A stretch of DNA of 64,000 nucleotides from an uncultured Eubacterium sp. (GTDB lineage Bacteria > Bacillota > Clostridia > Lachnospirales > Lachnospiraceae). Position numbers and translations under genes: made by a program. Of this stretch, positions 42,510-51,620 are shown in pieces (positions within the stretch are counted from its first letter, which is position 1; each line of letters opens with the position of its first letter). The notes beneath the pieces are model-generated. The model made no database searches and was not told where the DNA came from. It saw nothing but the letters and a program-made list of their open reading frames with translations. The DNA is taken from contig CAMUHY010000003.1 of assembly GCA_947088865.1 (NCBI GenBank), forward strand, positions 1-64,000, in the 5' to 3' direction.

Positions 42510-43679
42510 CTATTTTTCTATTATTGTTTTTTCACTTAACATAAAATATCTTGGAATGGTAATCCGAAACTGTGCGCCTCCATATTCGTGGGAATTGCTG
42601 GCATAAATGGAACCATGATGTGCTTCTATAATTAGTTTTGCCAAATTTAATCCAATTCCTACATGAAACGATAAAGGCGTCTTTGTCGTGCGAAATCGGT
42701 CAAATATATGCTCTATATCCTCTATCTTAATTCCGTCTCCGTTATCACTTATAGAAATAATACATTTATCTTCTTTTTGTACCGCTGAAATCATGATTTT
42801 TCCATCCAGTTTTTCTTTTATAAATTCATATGAATTGACCAAAATATTGATAATCGCCTCCCCAATCCACTGCTCGTCGGCATAAAAACTGTAATCATGA
42901 ATCGTTCCTTCCATATGAATGGTAACTTTTTCTTTCTCAATACCGCTTAAAGCTAAAGCCTGCGTCAGCACATCCTTTAAAAGTACTTTCTGGCTTGTCA
43001 TAATTACTTTTCCAGACTCCATTCTGCTGATATAAAGCAATCTTTTTAAAAATGTATTTACTCGGTTTATATAAATAAAACAATCTTCCACACTGTCGTC
43101 ATCATATTTCCCATCCATTTTTATAACATCAAGATTTAAACTGATTGCCGCCATTGTGGTTTTTATTTGATGGGCAATATTTTCCACAAAATCTTGCAAT
43201 TGTTGTTGTCTGCGTTCACTGCTTTTTTGATATGAATCCAGTTTCTTTTTTAAATCTTTATTTCTTTGAAATAACTCATTACAAACATTTGCATAACGAT
43301 ACAGTTCCTTTATTACAAAAAGAATAAGAACGACAATAATGATAAATACAAAAAGAAATATCTGCTTTAAACTTGTATTTCCAAAACCCAAATCTTGTAT
43401 ATAGTGAAAACCATTTTCCGTATAACCCGCCGCCTTTATTGCCTCATTGCCAAGCTGCAAAGTATCCTCTTTTACCGTTCCCCTAAATAAGATATAAACC
43501 AAACTTTCTGCCGCTTCCTTATCATAATCATATAAGGCTCCCACCATTGCCTTTATTCTTATCTGATTGTAATATAATACATAAAAAAGTGTTGCCAACG
43601 TTGTCAGACAAATTCCAACAAACAAGAGCAGCACCCTTTTAAAATCTTTTTTACTATACAACTGTTCTACACTATCCAT
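42510..43679 (-). CDS. Sensor histidine kinase
   Basis: Two membrane segments (about 15-37 and 105-128) enclose a small extracellular loop. A coiled linker leads to the DHp domain with the phospho-acceptor His in IAHQIKTTMAAI (about residue 168) and a HATPase domain with N (INILVNSYEF), G1 (DNGDGI) and G2 (VGIGLNLAKL) boxes. It overlaps the response regulator gene by 13 bases, so they are made together. It likely reports on the ABC transporter encoded downstream. The extracellular loop of about 70 residues is longer than in BceS-type intramembrane sensors. Confidence 0.92.
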   Translation of the reverse strand: MDSVEQLYSKKDFKRVLLLFVGICLTTLATLFYVLYYNQIRIKAMVGALYDYDKEAAESLVYILFRGTVKEDTLQLGNEAIKAAGYTENGFHYIQDLGFGNTSLKQIFLFVFIIIVVLILFVIKELYRYANVCNELFQRNKDLKKKLDSYQKSSERRQQQLQDFVENIAHQIKTTMAAISLNLDVIKMDGKYDDDSVEDCFIYINRVNTFLKRLLYISRMESGKVIMTSQKVLLKDVLTQALALSGIEKEKVTIHMEGTIHDYSFYADEQWIGEAIINILVNSYEFIKEKLDGKIMISAVQKEDKCIISISDNGDGIKIEDIEHIFDRFRTTKTPLSFHVGIGLNLAKLIIEAHHGSIYASNSHEYGGAQFRITIPRYFMLSEKTIIEK

Positions 43680-44380
43680 CGATATCCTACTCCTCTTATT
43701 GTCTCAATATAAGGTTTATTCTCTTTTCCATACATGCCCAGCTTTGATTTTAACCGGCTCATTACAACGGTTAATGTATTATCTTCCACAAATATGCCTT
43801 TATCATCCCACAATCGTTCCAAAAGTATCTGTCTTTTTACAATAAGTCCTGCATTTGCAATCAACAGTTCAAGCAGCCGAAATTCGGTGGCTGTCAATGA
43901 AAGTTCTACCCCTTGACTTGTTTTTATCTGATGTTTACTTATATTAATAATAAGATTCCCAAAATATTTATCAATCATATCTTCATGGAAAACAATGGTA
44001 TCAGAATCGTTTGATTCCACTTTTATACGTCTTAAATTTGCCTGTATTCTTGATATTAATTCCGCTGCTCGAAACGGCTTTGTAATATAATCATCACCAC
44101 CCAAATCAAGCCCTTTAATAATGCTGTCCTCATCATCACATGAAGTAATAAAAAGAATCACTGCTGTGCTTACGCTTCTAATATCTGCACAGATATCAAA
44201 ACCAGAACCATCTGGCAAATAGACGTCTAACAAATATAAATCCACTGTATTTTTTGAGACGATTTCTTGATAACATGCAAAACTATCTGCTTCTAAAATA
44301 TGGTAACCTTTTAATGTCAATAATTTAGCCAAATTGGTTCTTATACTTTTATCATCTTCAACAATTAAAATGGTTTTCAT
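43667..44380 (-). CDS. OmpR-family response regulator
   Basis: The receiver domain has the acidic pocket (VEDD), phospho-acceptor Asp about 52 (YLLDVYLPDG) and Lys (YITKPF), and the winged-helix output domain ends ETIRGVGYRWIV. The 237 aa are standard. It is the first gene of the regulator-kinase-permease-ATPase unit and presumably controls it. AAAGGA lies before the ATG at 44380. No clear operator was identified in the 60 bases upstream. Confidence 0.94.
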   Translation of the reverse strand: MKTILIVEDDKSIRTNLAKLLTLKGYHILEADSFACYQEIVSKNTVDLYLLDVYLPDGSGFDICADIRSVSTAVILFITSCDDEDSIIKGLDLGGDDYITKPFRAAELISRIQANLRRIKVESNDSDTIVFHEDMIDKYFGNLIINISKHQIKTSQGVELSLTATEFRLLELLIANAGLIVKRQILLERLWDDKGIFVEDNTLTVVMSRLKSKLGMYGKENKPYIETIRGVGYRWIV

Positions 44381-44440
44381 TATACATTTCCTTTCGCGTT
44401 TGAAAATTTATTTTATGCATCCAACATAAAAAATTATCAC

Positions 44441-44473
44441 TAAAAAAAACAAGCGGATATTCACAATCCGCTT
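44441..44473 (-). terminator. Terminator of hicAB, built from the repeat tail
   Basis: On the minus strand AAGCGGAT-TGTGAAT-ATCCGCTT (44466-44473 and 44451-44458) is followed by GTTTTTTTTAG, a good intrinsic terminator 69 bases beyond the hicB stop. The stem equals the tail palindrome of the cloverleaf repeat, and the adjoining TTATTTGCTTATAACC (to about 44490) matches further tail sequence. Confidence 0.8.
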
Positions 44474-44541
44474 TGTTATTTGCTTATAACCTTATCATCT
44501 CTTTGTGCTATTTTTAATGTAACAAACCTTCATATTATCTA

Positions 44542-44964
44542 TTATTGCCGTGCCTGTACTTTAGCAAGCAATGCTTCTTGCAATACTTGCGAAAAATTAA
44601 TATCCATTTCTAATGCAGCAGTATTAAGCCATGCTGGAATAGTCAGTGTTTTTCGGACAGATTTGTCAAAATACTCTTTTGCATAAACCTCTACATCAAC
44701 TGAAACCATATTCACAAAATATTTACTAGGTTCAATTTCTAATTCTTTTGATATTGATAAGGCATCAATTGAATCCATTGATGATGGCTTTGGAATAGGT
44801 TCCTTATCTTTCTTTAACCACCAAAGACGTCCAGCAAGACAATCCACAGCCATTGTCATAGCCTCTTCAATCGTTTCACCACAAGTAGCTAAATTTAAAT
44901 CAGGAAAAATAACAGAATAACCACTTTCTTCTTCAAAGAAACAAGCTGGATATATTGATAACAT
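44542..44964 (-). CDS. hicB: HicB-family antitoxin
   Basis: HicB neutralises the HicA mRNA interferase and represses its own promoter. Residues 1-60 form the partial RNase H-like HicB domain (YPACFFEEESGYSVIFPDLNLATCGETIEEAMTMA). The C-terminus (KSVRKTLTIPAWLNTAALEMDINFSQVLQEAL) is a ribbon-helix-helix-like DNA-binding segment. The 140 aa are normal. It follows hicA by 36 bases. AGGAGG is twelve bases before the ATG. Confidence 0.92.
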   Translation of the reverse strand: MLSIYPACFFEEESGYSVIFPDLNLATCGETIEEAMTMAVDCLAGRLWWLKKDKEPIPKPSSMDSIDALSISKELEIEPSKYFVNMVSVDVEVYAKEYFDKSVRKTLTIPAWLNTAALEMDINFSQVLQEALLAKVQARQ

Positions 44965-45000
44965 AATTTACATACACCTCCTATATCAAAAAACAGAATA

Positions 45001-45189
45001 TTATTTCAATCCTGCCTGTTTTCTAATATTATTTTCTGTACCCTTTGGAATATCTTTATTATGAAATGGTATTGTAACTTTGCCTGGTTTTGTTGGATGT
45101 ATATAATTTTTATGAGAACCTTCTTGATTTTTAAAAATCCAACCATCAGCAAGGATTATTTTTTCCATTTCTTTTGGCTTTATTGGCAT
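45001..45189 (-). CDS. hicA: HicA-family mRNA interferase toxin
   Basis: A 62 aa double-stranded-RNA-binding-like toxin that cleaves mRNA independently of ribosomes. The catalytic His lies in GSHKNYIHP, within the family pattern ILADGWIFKNQEGSHKNYIHPTKPGKVTIPFHNKDIPKGTENNIRKQAG (positions about 13-60). It is intact and precedes hicB, the usual order. AGGAGG lies eight bases before the ATG. Promoter at 45210-45238. Confidence 0.92.
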   Translation of the reverse strand: MPIKPKEMEKIILADGWIFKNQEGSHKNYIHPTKPGKVTIPFHNKDIPKGTENNIRKQAGLK

Positions 45190-45209
45190 ATTACTTTCCT
45201 CCTTTTAGT

Positions 45210-45238
45210 ATTATTCCATATAATACATATAAAGTCAA
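45210..45238 (-). promoter_or_regulatory. Promoter of hicAB
   Basis: TTGACT (45233-45238), 17 bases, AATAAT (45210-45215) on the minus strand, about 20 bases before the hicA start. The spacer is very AT-rich and nearly palindromic (ATATGTATTATAT), a possible HicB operator. Confidence 0.6.
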
Positions 45239-45243
45239 TGCGT

Positions 45244-45287
45244 ATAAAAAAGAGCTGCATCCAACTAAAAAATTGTTTGCAGCTCTT
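45244..45287 (-). terminator. Terminator of the GntR/ABC unit
   Basis: Perfect 10-bp stem AAGAGCTGCA/TGCAGCTCTT (arms 45278-45287 and 45250-45259) followed by TTTTTATAC on the minus strand, about 40 bases beyond the permease stop. Confidence 0.85.
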
Positions 45288-45328
45288 ATCCATTCATCTT
45301 ATAGATAGAACAACTATTCTCTTATATT

Positions 45329-47428
45329 TTATTGTACATAATATTCCATTCTGTTATTATCTTCTTTATCATAATCGGTATATGTTATTCTATAAATTGG
45401 TGCATTTATATTAAATTGTTTCTTTGCATTTTTTTCTTCCAAAGCTGTTATGCACTTATCTACAATTTCCTGATTGGATGCATCCCAAACAAGTGTGTCA
45501 TTATACTGATTACCTACAATAGTGTTATCATATCCATTTTCCATAATACTGCTATCTTCAACATCTGCATTGATAATATCAATTGAAAAATCTTCATGTT
45601 TGGTTAAGCTCACATTATGCCCAGCACTTAACTTTTCTAAAATTTCCTTTACTTGATTCATCTGACTGCTGCTGTTTTGTATACACATCCCATTGGTATA
45701 TTCAATATAACTCTGTGCTGCTTTTGGTGTTTCTGAAGTAATTGGAAGCTGTGCCTCGTACGTTTTTCCTTTTGAATTAAATGTTAAACTCATCCATGTA
45801 ATCCGATTTGGATTAATCATGTGATTTAAAATCTTCTCATAACCCATGTTATAATACTCTTCCTTATAAATGTTATAAATACGCCTTGAATTTTCAACAT
45901 CCATATAAGGCGAGTTCCAAAGGATAGCAGCTTCCTCTGCAATGGGAAGGCTTTTGATTCGTTCCTGATATTTTTCTTCCTTGCCTGCCGCTGCAGCTAT
46001 CACATCAATATCATCACTTTTAATATAGACTTTTCTGTTTGCGCCTATCAAGCCATCTTTAACAAAAATATCCATCTTGACATAATTGTCCGAATTAAAT
46101 TCTCTATAATACTGCTTGTTGTTTTTGATAATAGAATTGTTATCCGCAATTGCTTTTGCCACAATTTCACAACTTTGTTTATCTTTTATCTGAATGCCCT
46201 CAATAATGCTGTCAAAATAATCGGCAGCTCTATAACCAAACGATGAAGCCTGATTATCCGACATTCCGTTAATCTTAATATAATCAATATTTTGTGCTTT
46301 TGGCGCATACTCTAACATTCCATCTGCCACTGTTCCCACAAGCACGCCAAATATTAAAGATAATACATAAGCCATCAAAATCGAAGGAACACTGCGTTGT
46401 AACAAATGATTTTTCTTACCTGTCGCCAGCTCATAAACAATAATCACAAATGCTGCCACAATAAAGAACACGACAAGCATCATATAATCTCTATCACTTT
46501 CCTCTTCTGCAAATATAAATATAACACTAATAAAACATATTACAAATCCCAACATCATACTGATTGCCATTTGAAGCTTTTTATTTAATGCCGACTTTTG
46601 TGCAGCTTCACTCTTTCTTAACTTAAATACCAATAATCCCAACCCCATATATATCAATGCTAATATAAGGGTATACACTATACTTGATATAGAAAACATC
46701 AAGCTATTATAATCAATTTCTACAAACGCTCTTAAAATATAGCCTGCTACAATGTTATGCGCATCATTAATCAGCGGAAACACTTGATAATCACTTACTG
46801 TTGGAACTTTAATTGCGGCAAACGTTTCTATCATAATACACAAAAAACGTGGTAAAAATAGAATCAATCCTGAGAGACAAATATTGCTAAACACATTGCC
46901 TGTAAGCGCACATGCCAGTGAAATTGCACTGCCGCACAATAAATTTGCTATAAATATACTTAAAAATACTCTAAAAACCATCCACATTTCAACAATAAAA
47001 CAGTCTTTAAATACAGCAAATGTAATCATCAAACAAACATACGTCACAACATGTATCATAACCTGCCATGCAAATACAGCGGCAAGCTTAGAAAAATATA
47101 AACATTCTCTTTTATATGGCAATGAATGATAAAAATCACTTGAATTTTTCTTATTCAGAAAATTCCACACATACAATACCAATATTGGGGTAAAAAGGAT
47201 AAAGGTAATAGAAAGAATGTCAATATTGGAAGCATATACCATTTTCGCCGATGCATCTATTTGGTCTTCCCCATATAATTTTATATGTTTAAGATAGTAT
47301 AAAGCACTGTTAATCTGTGGAAATACCACAAAAAATAAAGTGACTGCCATACTCAATATTCCTATTACTTTAAGCTGTTTAAAGGTCTGCCAGAACATAT
47401 TGACACTAAATATCTTTTTATTATTCAT
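45329..47428 (-). CDS. ABC-2 type transporter permease
   Basis: This 699 aa membrane protein has about eight to ten hydrophobic segments in the first 380 residues, then a long soluble region (about 390-699), probably extracytoplasmic. SSDFYHSLPYKRECLYFSKLAA near residue 85 is typical of permeases in GntR(YtrA)-linked ABC systems. Start at ATG 47428 overlaps the ATPase gene by eight bases; GGAG lies nine bases before. The substrate is unknown; related systems export or sense cell-wall-active compounds. Confidence 0.85.
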   Translation of the reverse strand: MNNKKIFSVNMFWQTFKQLKVIGILSMAVTLFFVVFPQINSALYYLKHIKLYGEDQIDASAKMVYASNIDILSITFILFTPILVLYVWNFLNKKNSSDFYHSLPYKRECLYFSKLAAVFAWQVMIHVVTYVCLMITFAVFKDCFIVEMWMVFRVFLSIFIANLLCGSAISLACALTGNVFSNICLSGLILFLPRFLCIMIETFAAIKVPTVSDYQVFPLINDAHNIVAGYILRAFVEIDYNSLMFSISSIVYTLILALIYMGLGLLVFKLRKSEAAQKSALNKKLQMAISMMLGFVICFISVIFIFAEEESDRDYMMLVVFFIVAAFVIIVYELATGKKNHLLQRSVPSILMAYVLSLIFGVLVGTVADGMLEYAPKAQNIDYIKINGMSDNQASSFGYRAADYFDSIIEGIQIKDKQSCEIVAKAIADNNSIIKNNKQYYREFNSDNYVKMDIFVKDGLIGANRKVYIKSDDIDVIAAAAGKEEKYQERIKSLPIAEEAAILWNSPYMDVENSRRIYNIYKEEYYNMGYEKILNHMINPNRITWMSLTFNSKGKTYEAQLPITSETPKAAQSYIEYTNGMCIQNSSSQMNQVKEILEKLSAGHNVSLTKHEDFSIDIINADVEDSSIMENGYDNTIVGNQYNDTLVWDASNQEIVDKCITALEEKNAKKQFNINAPIYRITYTDYDKEDNNRMEYYVQ

Positions 47429-48344
47429 TGCTCTTCTCTCCTTTTGATACATCTACATTGTCATACGTATATCCCAATGCTTCCATCTCATAAGTAAACA
47501 CTTCTTCCAAAGACAATGGAAGAACATCCATAATAACTGGATTCATCGCTCTTAGTTTGCAAATGGTCTCCTCTCTGTCACCGTTGACAATCATATTGGC
47601 AACCGATGCTTCCTGACGATAACGTGTCACATCAAACTGCTGAAATTTATCCTGATTAAATTCTTCTTTAAATGCTACCTGAACCTTAAATTGTGAAGTC
47701 TTTAATTCTAATACGTCACTGTCAAGAACCAATCCACCTTTATGAAGCAATGAGAGATGGTCGCAGATATCCTCCAATTCTCGGAGGGAATGTGATGTGA
47801 CAATAACCGTCGCATCTTTGTCTACTACATCACCACATATCAACTTTTTTACCAAATTTCGCATAACAGGGTCTAATCCATCAAATGTTTCATCAAAAAA
47901 CATATATTTTGCTTTGGTGGAAAGTGTCAGTATAATTGCAACCTGTCTTTTCATGCCCTTAGAAAAGTCCGAAATGTTCTTTGTGATATCCAACTTAAAT
48001 AAATTGGACAAATAATAAAAACGTTCATAATCAAATTTATCATATATGGATGCATAAAACTTCGCCATCTTCTTCATAGTTGCACCAGGCAAAAAATATA
48101 AATCATCCGCAACCAATGCAATATTATCCTTTACTACTGGATTCTCATAAACATTTTGCCCTTCCATAAACACATATCCGCTGTCAGCTTTGTATATTCC
48201 TGCCAATATTCTTAAAAATGTTGACTTTCCTGCACCGTTCGAGCCTACCATCCCATATATACAACCGTCAGCTATACTGCAAGAAATATCATCTAATGCC
48301 TTAAAACTATCAAAATTTTTTGATACTCCTTCTACGTTAATCAT
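47421..48344 (-). CDS. ABC transporter ATP-binding protein
   Basis: A 307 aa ATPase with Walker A (GSNGAGKSTFLRIL), signature (FSKGMKRQVAIILTL), Walker B (YMFFDETFDGLDP) and H-loop (VTSHS). The C-terminal 90 residues form the extension typical of this export class. It is encoded between the GntR regulator and the permease, with an eight-base overlap with the latter, so the three form an operon of YtrA-type. Confidence 0.93.
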   Translation of the reverse strand: MINVEGVSKNFDSFKALDDISCSIADGCIYGMVGSNGAGKSTFLRILAGIYKADSGYVFMEGQNVYENPVVKDNIALVADDLYFLPGATMKKMAKFYASIYDKFDYERFYYLSNLFKLDITKNISDFSKGMKRQVAIILTLSTKAKYMFFDETFDGLDPVMRNLVKKLICGDVVDKDATVIVTSHSLRELEDICDHLSLLHKGGLVLDSDVLELKTSQFKVQVAFKEEFNQDKFQQFDVTRYRQEASVANMIVNGDREETICKLRAMNPVIMDVLPLSLEEVFTYEMEALGYTYDNVDVSKGEKSNE

Positions 48345-48387
48345 TCAAATAACCTTGCCTTTCCAATACCTGCAAATTATGCGTAAA

Positions 48388-48762
48388 CTAAATTTCAATG
48401 CCGCTATACACTTTATTTACAATATCTATTATCTCCTCTTTATGAATCCCTGCAAAATGCATCTGTTTTACCATATTGGTAAGTTCTGTCAACTTATCCC
48501 GCGACGCTGTCAAGATAACTTCATTTGCTTTATCCGACACAAATGCCCCTTTGCCGGGAACAGTGACAATAAGTTGTTTTCGGTCTAATTCCGTATATGC
48601 CTTTTGAATCGTATTCGGATTAATAGACAATTCAATAGAAAGACTCCTCACAGAAGGCATCTTGTCTCCTGCCTTCAATACACCGATAAGAATCTTTTCT
48701 TCAACCTGATTAATAATCTGTTCGTATACCGGCACCCGTGACATCAGGTCAATTACAAACAT
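48388..48762 (-). CDS. GntR-family regulator, YtrA subfamily
   Basis: A 124 aa regulator with an N-terminal winged helix (MSRVPVYEQIINQVEEKILIGVLKAGDKMPSVRSL...NPNTIQKAYTELDRKQLI) and a short helical dimerisation tail, the hallmark of the YtrA subfamily. Such regulators repress adjacent ABC transporter genes until cell-wall stress. An inverted-repeat region over the promoter (48807-48863) is the probable binding site. It is the first gene of its operon. Confidence 0.93.
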   Translation of the reverse strand: MFVIDLMSRVPVYEQIINQVEEKILIGVLKAGDKMPSVRSLSIELSINPNTIQKAYTELDRKQLIVTVPGKGAFVSDKANEVILTASRDKLTELTNMVKQMHFAGIHKEEIIDIVNKVYSGIEI

Positions 48763-48806
48763 AATTTAATCCGCCTTTTCTAATTTTTTCAAACACCTTT
48801 GCGCTA

Positions 48807-48863
48807 AGTGTACTATTTGTATTAATACAGTTAGAGATTATCATACACTATTTTATTTGTCAA
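48807..48863 (-). promoter_or_regulatory. Promoter and probable operator of the GntR/ABC unit
   Basis: Perfect -35 TTGACA (48858-48863), 17 bases, TAATCT (48835-48840) on the minus strand. Around it lie the palindrome GTATTAATAC (48819-48828), near the expected start site, and the inverted pair AGTGTA (48807-48812)/TACACT (48844-48849). This fits autorepression by the GntR protein. Confidence 0.6.
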
Positions 48864-48885
48864 TATATTTTTTTCTAAAATCAAA

Positions 48886-49039
48886 AAATATTTGCAATCT
48901 GCTTTACTGCTTACTTACAACATTATAACTGCCATCGCAGGTTTCAAAGGACATATGACTCCACCAAAACAAGCAAGTCCCCCCACCCACTTATGCCTTT
49001 GCAACATTAAAATAGAGGACTTCCTTGATAAGGTTAAAT
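48886..49039 (-). repeat. Cloverleaf repeat, copy 3
   Basis: On the minus strand the closing stem reads AACCTTAT/ATAATGTT, so the C-G pair of copy 1 has become T-A. Hairpin 3 is CTGC-GATG-GCAG instead of AGCTAC/GTAGCT, again a paired change. Hairpin 1 keeps its CAAGGAAGTCC arm and hairpin 2 is weak. It lies between the GntR promoter and the alcohol dehydrogenase terminator in a 425-base gap. Confidence 0.8.
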
Positions 49040-49114
49040 CACCAAATAATTATATCATTCACATTTTAATCCTCAATGTAAATTATATAAAAAACATTTT
49101 GCGCCCTGTGCATA

Positions 49115-49160
49115 AAAAAAGAAAAGCTGTCTCACATCCATCTTTGTGAAACAGCTTTCT
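49115..49160 (-). terminator. Terminator of the alcohol dehydrogenase gene
   Basis: Stem GAAAGCTGTTTCACA against TGTGAGACAGCTTTTC (about 15 bp, one mismatch), followed by TTTTTTTATG on the minus strand, about 30 bases beyond the stop codon. Confidence 0.88.
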
Positions 49161-49187
49161 TTTATATCATTGAATCATTGTATTGTA

Positions 49188-50336
49188 TTACATAAGCGAA
49201 AGATATAATTCTTTAATATCAGCAACACTTGTATCTCTCGGATTACCTGGTCTGCACGCATCATCATAAGCAGACTGTGCCAGAAAATCAACATCCTCTG
49301 GTTTGACAATATCTTTAAGGTCTGTTGGAATACCAACATCCTTTGATAATTGCTTTACAGCATCAACTGCTGCTTTTCTTGCCTCGTCTAAACTCATGCT
49401 GTCTACTCCCTCAACGCCCATAGCTTTAGCGATATCCCTATATTTCTCGCCAGTAGCCGAAGCGTTATATTCCATTACGGTAGGAAGTATAATTGCGTTG
49501 GCAATACCATGCGGTGTATCATAAAGTGCGCCTAAAGGGTGTGCCATTGAATGAACAATACCAAGTCCAACATTAGAAAATCCCATACCTGCTATATATT
49601 GACCAAGCGCCATTCCCTCTCGTCCCTGTGGTGTATTATCCACAGCTCCACGAAGGTTTTTAGAAATAATTTCTATGGCTTTTATATGAAACATATCGCT
49701 AAGTTCCCATGCACCAGCCGTTATGTAGCCCTCAATCGCATGTGTAAGTGCATCCATACCTGTCGCTGCTGTAAGTCCCTTTGGCATTGAAGCCATCATA
49801 TCTGGGTCAACAATTGCCACAACAGGAATATCGTGAACATCAACACAAACCATCTTTCTGTTCTTATCTGCATCGGTGATTACATAGTTAATTGTAACCT
49901 CAGCCGCTGTACCTGCCGTAGTCGGAACTGCAATAATAGGAACTGCCTTTTTCTTTGTTGGCGCAACCCCTTCAAGTGAACGAATATCTGCAAACTCTGG
50001 ATTTTCTACCACGATACCAATCGCTTTAGCGGTATCAATCGAAGAACCTCCACCGATTGCAATGATGCAGTCAGCCCCACTCTTTTTAAATGCCTCCACA
50101 CCTGTCTGGACATTTTCAATCGTAGGGTTAGGCTTTATGTTACTATACAATTCATAAGAAATCGATGCTCCATCTAAAACATCTGTCACTTTTTTTGTCA
50201 CATCAAACCGAATTAAATCAGGGTCTGAACAAACAAACGCTTTCATAAAGCCTCTGCTTTTTACTTCATTAGCAATCTCTTTGATTGCTCCTACTCCATG
50301 ATAACTTGTCTCATTGAGTACAAATCTGTTTGCCAT
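49188..50336 (-). CDS. Iron-containing alcohol dehydrogenase (FucO-like)
   Basis: A 382 aa group III dehydrogenase closest in pattern to lactaldehyde reductase: IAIGGGSSIDTAKAIG binds NAD(P), TTAGTAAEVT and DALTHAIEGYIT, with metal-binding Asp/His in VDPDMM, HSMAHPLGALYDTPHG. It probably reduces an aldehyde (lactaldehyde, acetaldehyde or similar) to re-oxidise NADH. AGGAGG lies before the ATG. It is monocistronic with its own promoter and terminator and a leader of about 95 bases. Confidence 0.9.
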   Translation of the reverse strand: MANRFVLNETSYHGVGAIKEIANEVKSRGFMKAFVCSDPDLIRFDVTKKVTDVLDGASISYELYSNIKPNPTIENVQTGVEAFKKSGADCIIAIGGGSSIDTAKAIGIVVENPEFADIRSLEGVAPTKKKAVPIIAVPTTAGTAAEVTINYVITDADKNRKMVCVDVHDIPVVAIVDPDMMASMPKGLTAATGMDALTHAIEGYITAGAWELSDMFHIKAIEIISKNLRGAVDNTPQGREGMALGQYIAGMGFSNVGLGIVHSMAHPLGALYDTPHGIANAIILPTVMEYNASATGEKYRDIAKAMGVEGVDSMSLDEARKAAVDAVKQLSKDVGIPTDLKDIVKPEDVDFLAQSAYDDACRPGNPRDTSVADIKELYLSLM

Positions 50337-50435
50337 TCTGAAAAAATCCTCCTTAACTCACGTAATCTATAACAAGCTGCAAGCCAGTTATCCCTCGAAT
50401 ACGAACCAACTTGTATGTACTTGTTTTATAGGATT

Positions 50436-50464
50436 ATTATACCACTTTGTTAAGTTTCTGTCAT
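50436..50464 (-). promoter_or_regulatory. Promoter of the alcohol dehydrogenase gene
   Basis: ATGACA (50459-50464), 17 bases, TATAAT (50436-50441) on the minus strand. A TTAACAAAG sequence in the spacer recalls half of a Rex redox-repressor site, but no second half is visible. Confidence 0.6.
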
Positions 50465-50548
50465 GCTTTTTCTGCATTTAAAATATAAAATTAATTTAAT
50501 AATTTGTAACAAAAAAAATACATTTAATAGTCTTATAAATATACAACA

Positions 50549-51544
50549 TTAACAAATTCTTGGCAGTCCTTCCCCTGTTAATACCTCAAGATTGCGTAGT
50601 CCTCCTATGGACGTTTTCATCAGCAATTTTCCATCGCCGTCCTCGACCTGTCCAATTATTGCGGCATCGTTTCCGTATGGACTTCTTTTTATAATTTCAA
50701 GGGCTTTCTGGGCATGATGGTTTGATACAACCGCAACCATTTTGCCCTCATTTCCCATATACAATGGGTCAAGTCCTAACAAGCCGCAAAAATCCTTTAT
50801 GGTACTTGATACTGGCAAACTATCTTCCCTAATCATAAAATCGTTTTGAGAGGCTGTCGCCAATTCTTTTAAAACCGTTGCTAAACCGCCTCTTGTCACA
50901 TCACGCATAGCATGTATCTGTATTTTTTCCTCAAGAAGTACCGCAACCATCTGATTTAATGGCGCACAGTCACTTTGGATTTGATTTTCAATATTCATTC
51001 TGCTGCTAAGAATAGCAGCATGATGTTCTCCCAATTTTCCAGATACGATAATGCAATCTCCTGGTTTACAGCATTTTGCGCCCAATTCTTCCTGCTCTTC
51101 ATCAATAAAGCCAACACCTGTTGTGTTAATGTAAATATCGCCTTTGCCATTAACGACTTTCGTATCTCCTGCAACAATCAAAACATTTGCTTCCTTTGCA
51201 GTCTCCCCCATTGACTGTGCAATCTTCTTTAAAGAATCCATAGAAGCGCCTTCCTCAATAATAAAACCGCAAGTGATATATTGGGGGGTTGCACCCCTCA
51301 TCAGTAAATCATTGACCGTACCACAAATACAAAGTCTTCCAATATCTCCACCCGGAAATTCAATCGGCGTCACCACAAAACTATCGGTCGTCAACGCTAT
51401 TTTATGACTGCCGCAAACAATAGTACTATCCTCCATCTGACTTAAATATTCATTGCCAAATGCAGAGGAAAAAACTGCACTGATTAATTGTTCTGTTTCC
51501 AGACCTCCGCTGCCATGCGCCATTGTCACATAATCTTCACTCAT
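50549..51544 (-). CDS. hypE: Hydrogenase maturation protein HypE
   Basis: HypE dehydrates the thiocarbamate on its C-terminal Cys to a thiocyanate, the source of the active-site cyanide. The protein ends GLPRIC, with the essential terminal Cys. The N-terminal AHGSGG and the ATP-binding LTTDSFVV...GTVNDLLMRGA motifs are intact. The ATG at 51544 has GGGAG six bases before; upstream codons in the frame overlap hypD and are not used. At 331 aa it is normal. Last gene of the hypCDE group; 86 bases with a repeat tail separate it from hypD. Confidence 0.95.
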   Translation of the reverse strand: MSEDYVTMAHGSGGLETEQLISAVFSSAFGNEYLSQMEDSTIVCGSHKIALTTDSFVVTPIEFPGGDIGRLCICGTVNDLLMRGATPQYITCGFIIEEGASMDSLKKIAQSMGETAKEANVLIVAGDTKVVNGKGDIYINTTGVGFIDEEQEELGAKCCKPGDCIIVSGKLGEHHAAILSSRMNIENQIQSDCAPLNQMVAVLLEEKIQIHAMRDVTRGGLATVLKELATASQNDFMIREDSLPVSSTIKDFCGLLGLDPLYMGNEGKMVAVVSNHHAQKALEIIKRSPYGNDAAIIGQVEDGDGKLLMKTSIGGLRNLEVLTGEGLPRIC

Positions 51545-51620
51545 TTTAATCTCCCATTCTTGCTCAGCCTGCAAATTTTGGCGTAAGCACAAAGTAATCT
51601 CCACTTCTATAACGATTGTT

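Noticed and set aside
50442-50464. Rex-binding site at the alcohol dehydrogenase promoter
   Set aside because: Only one half-site (TTAACAA) is visible; the expected inverted half is absent.
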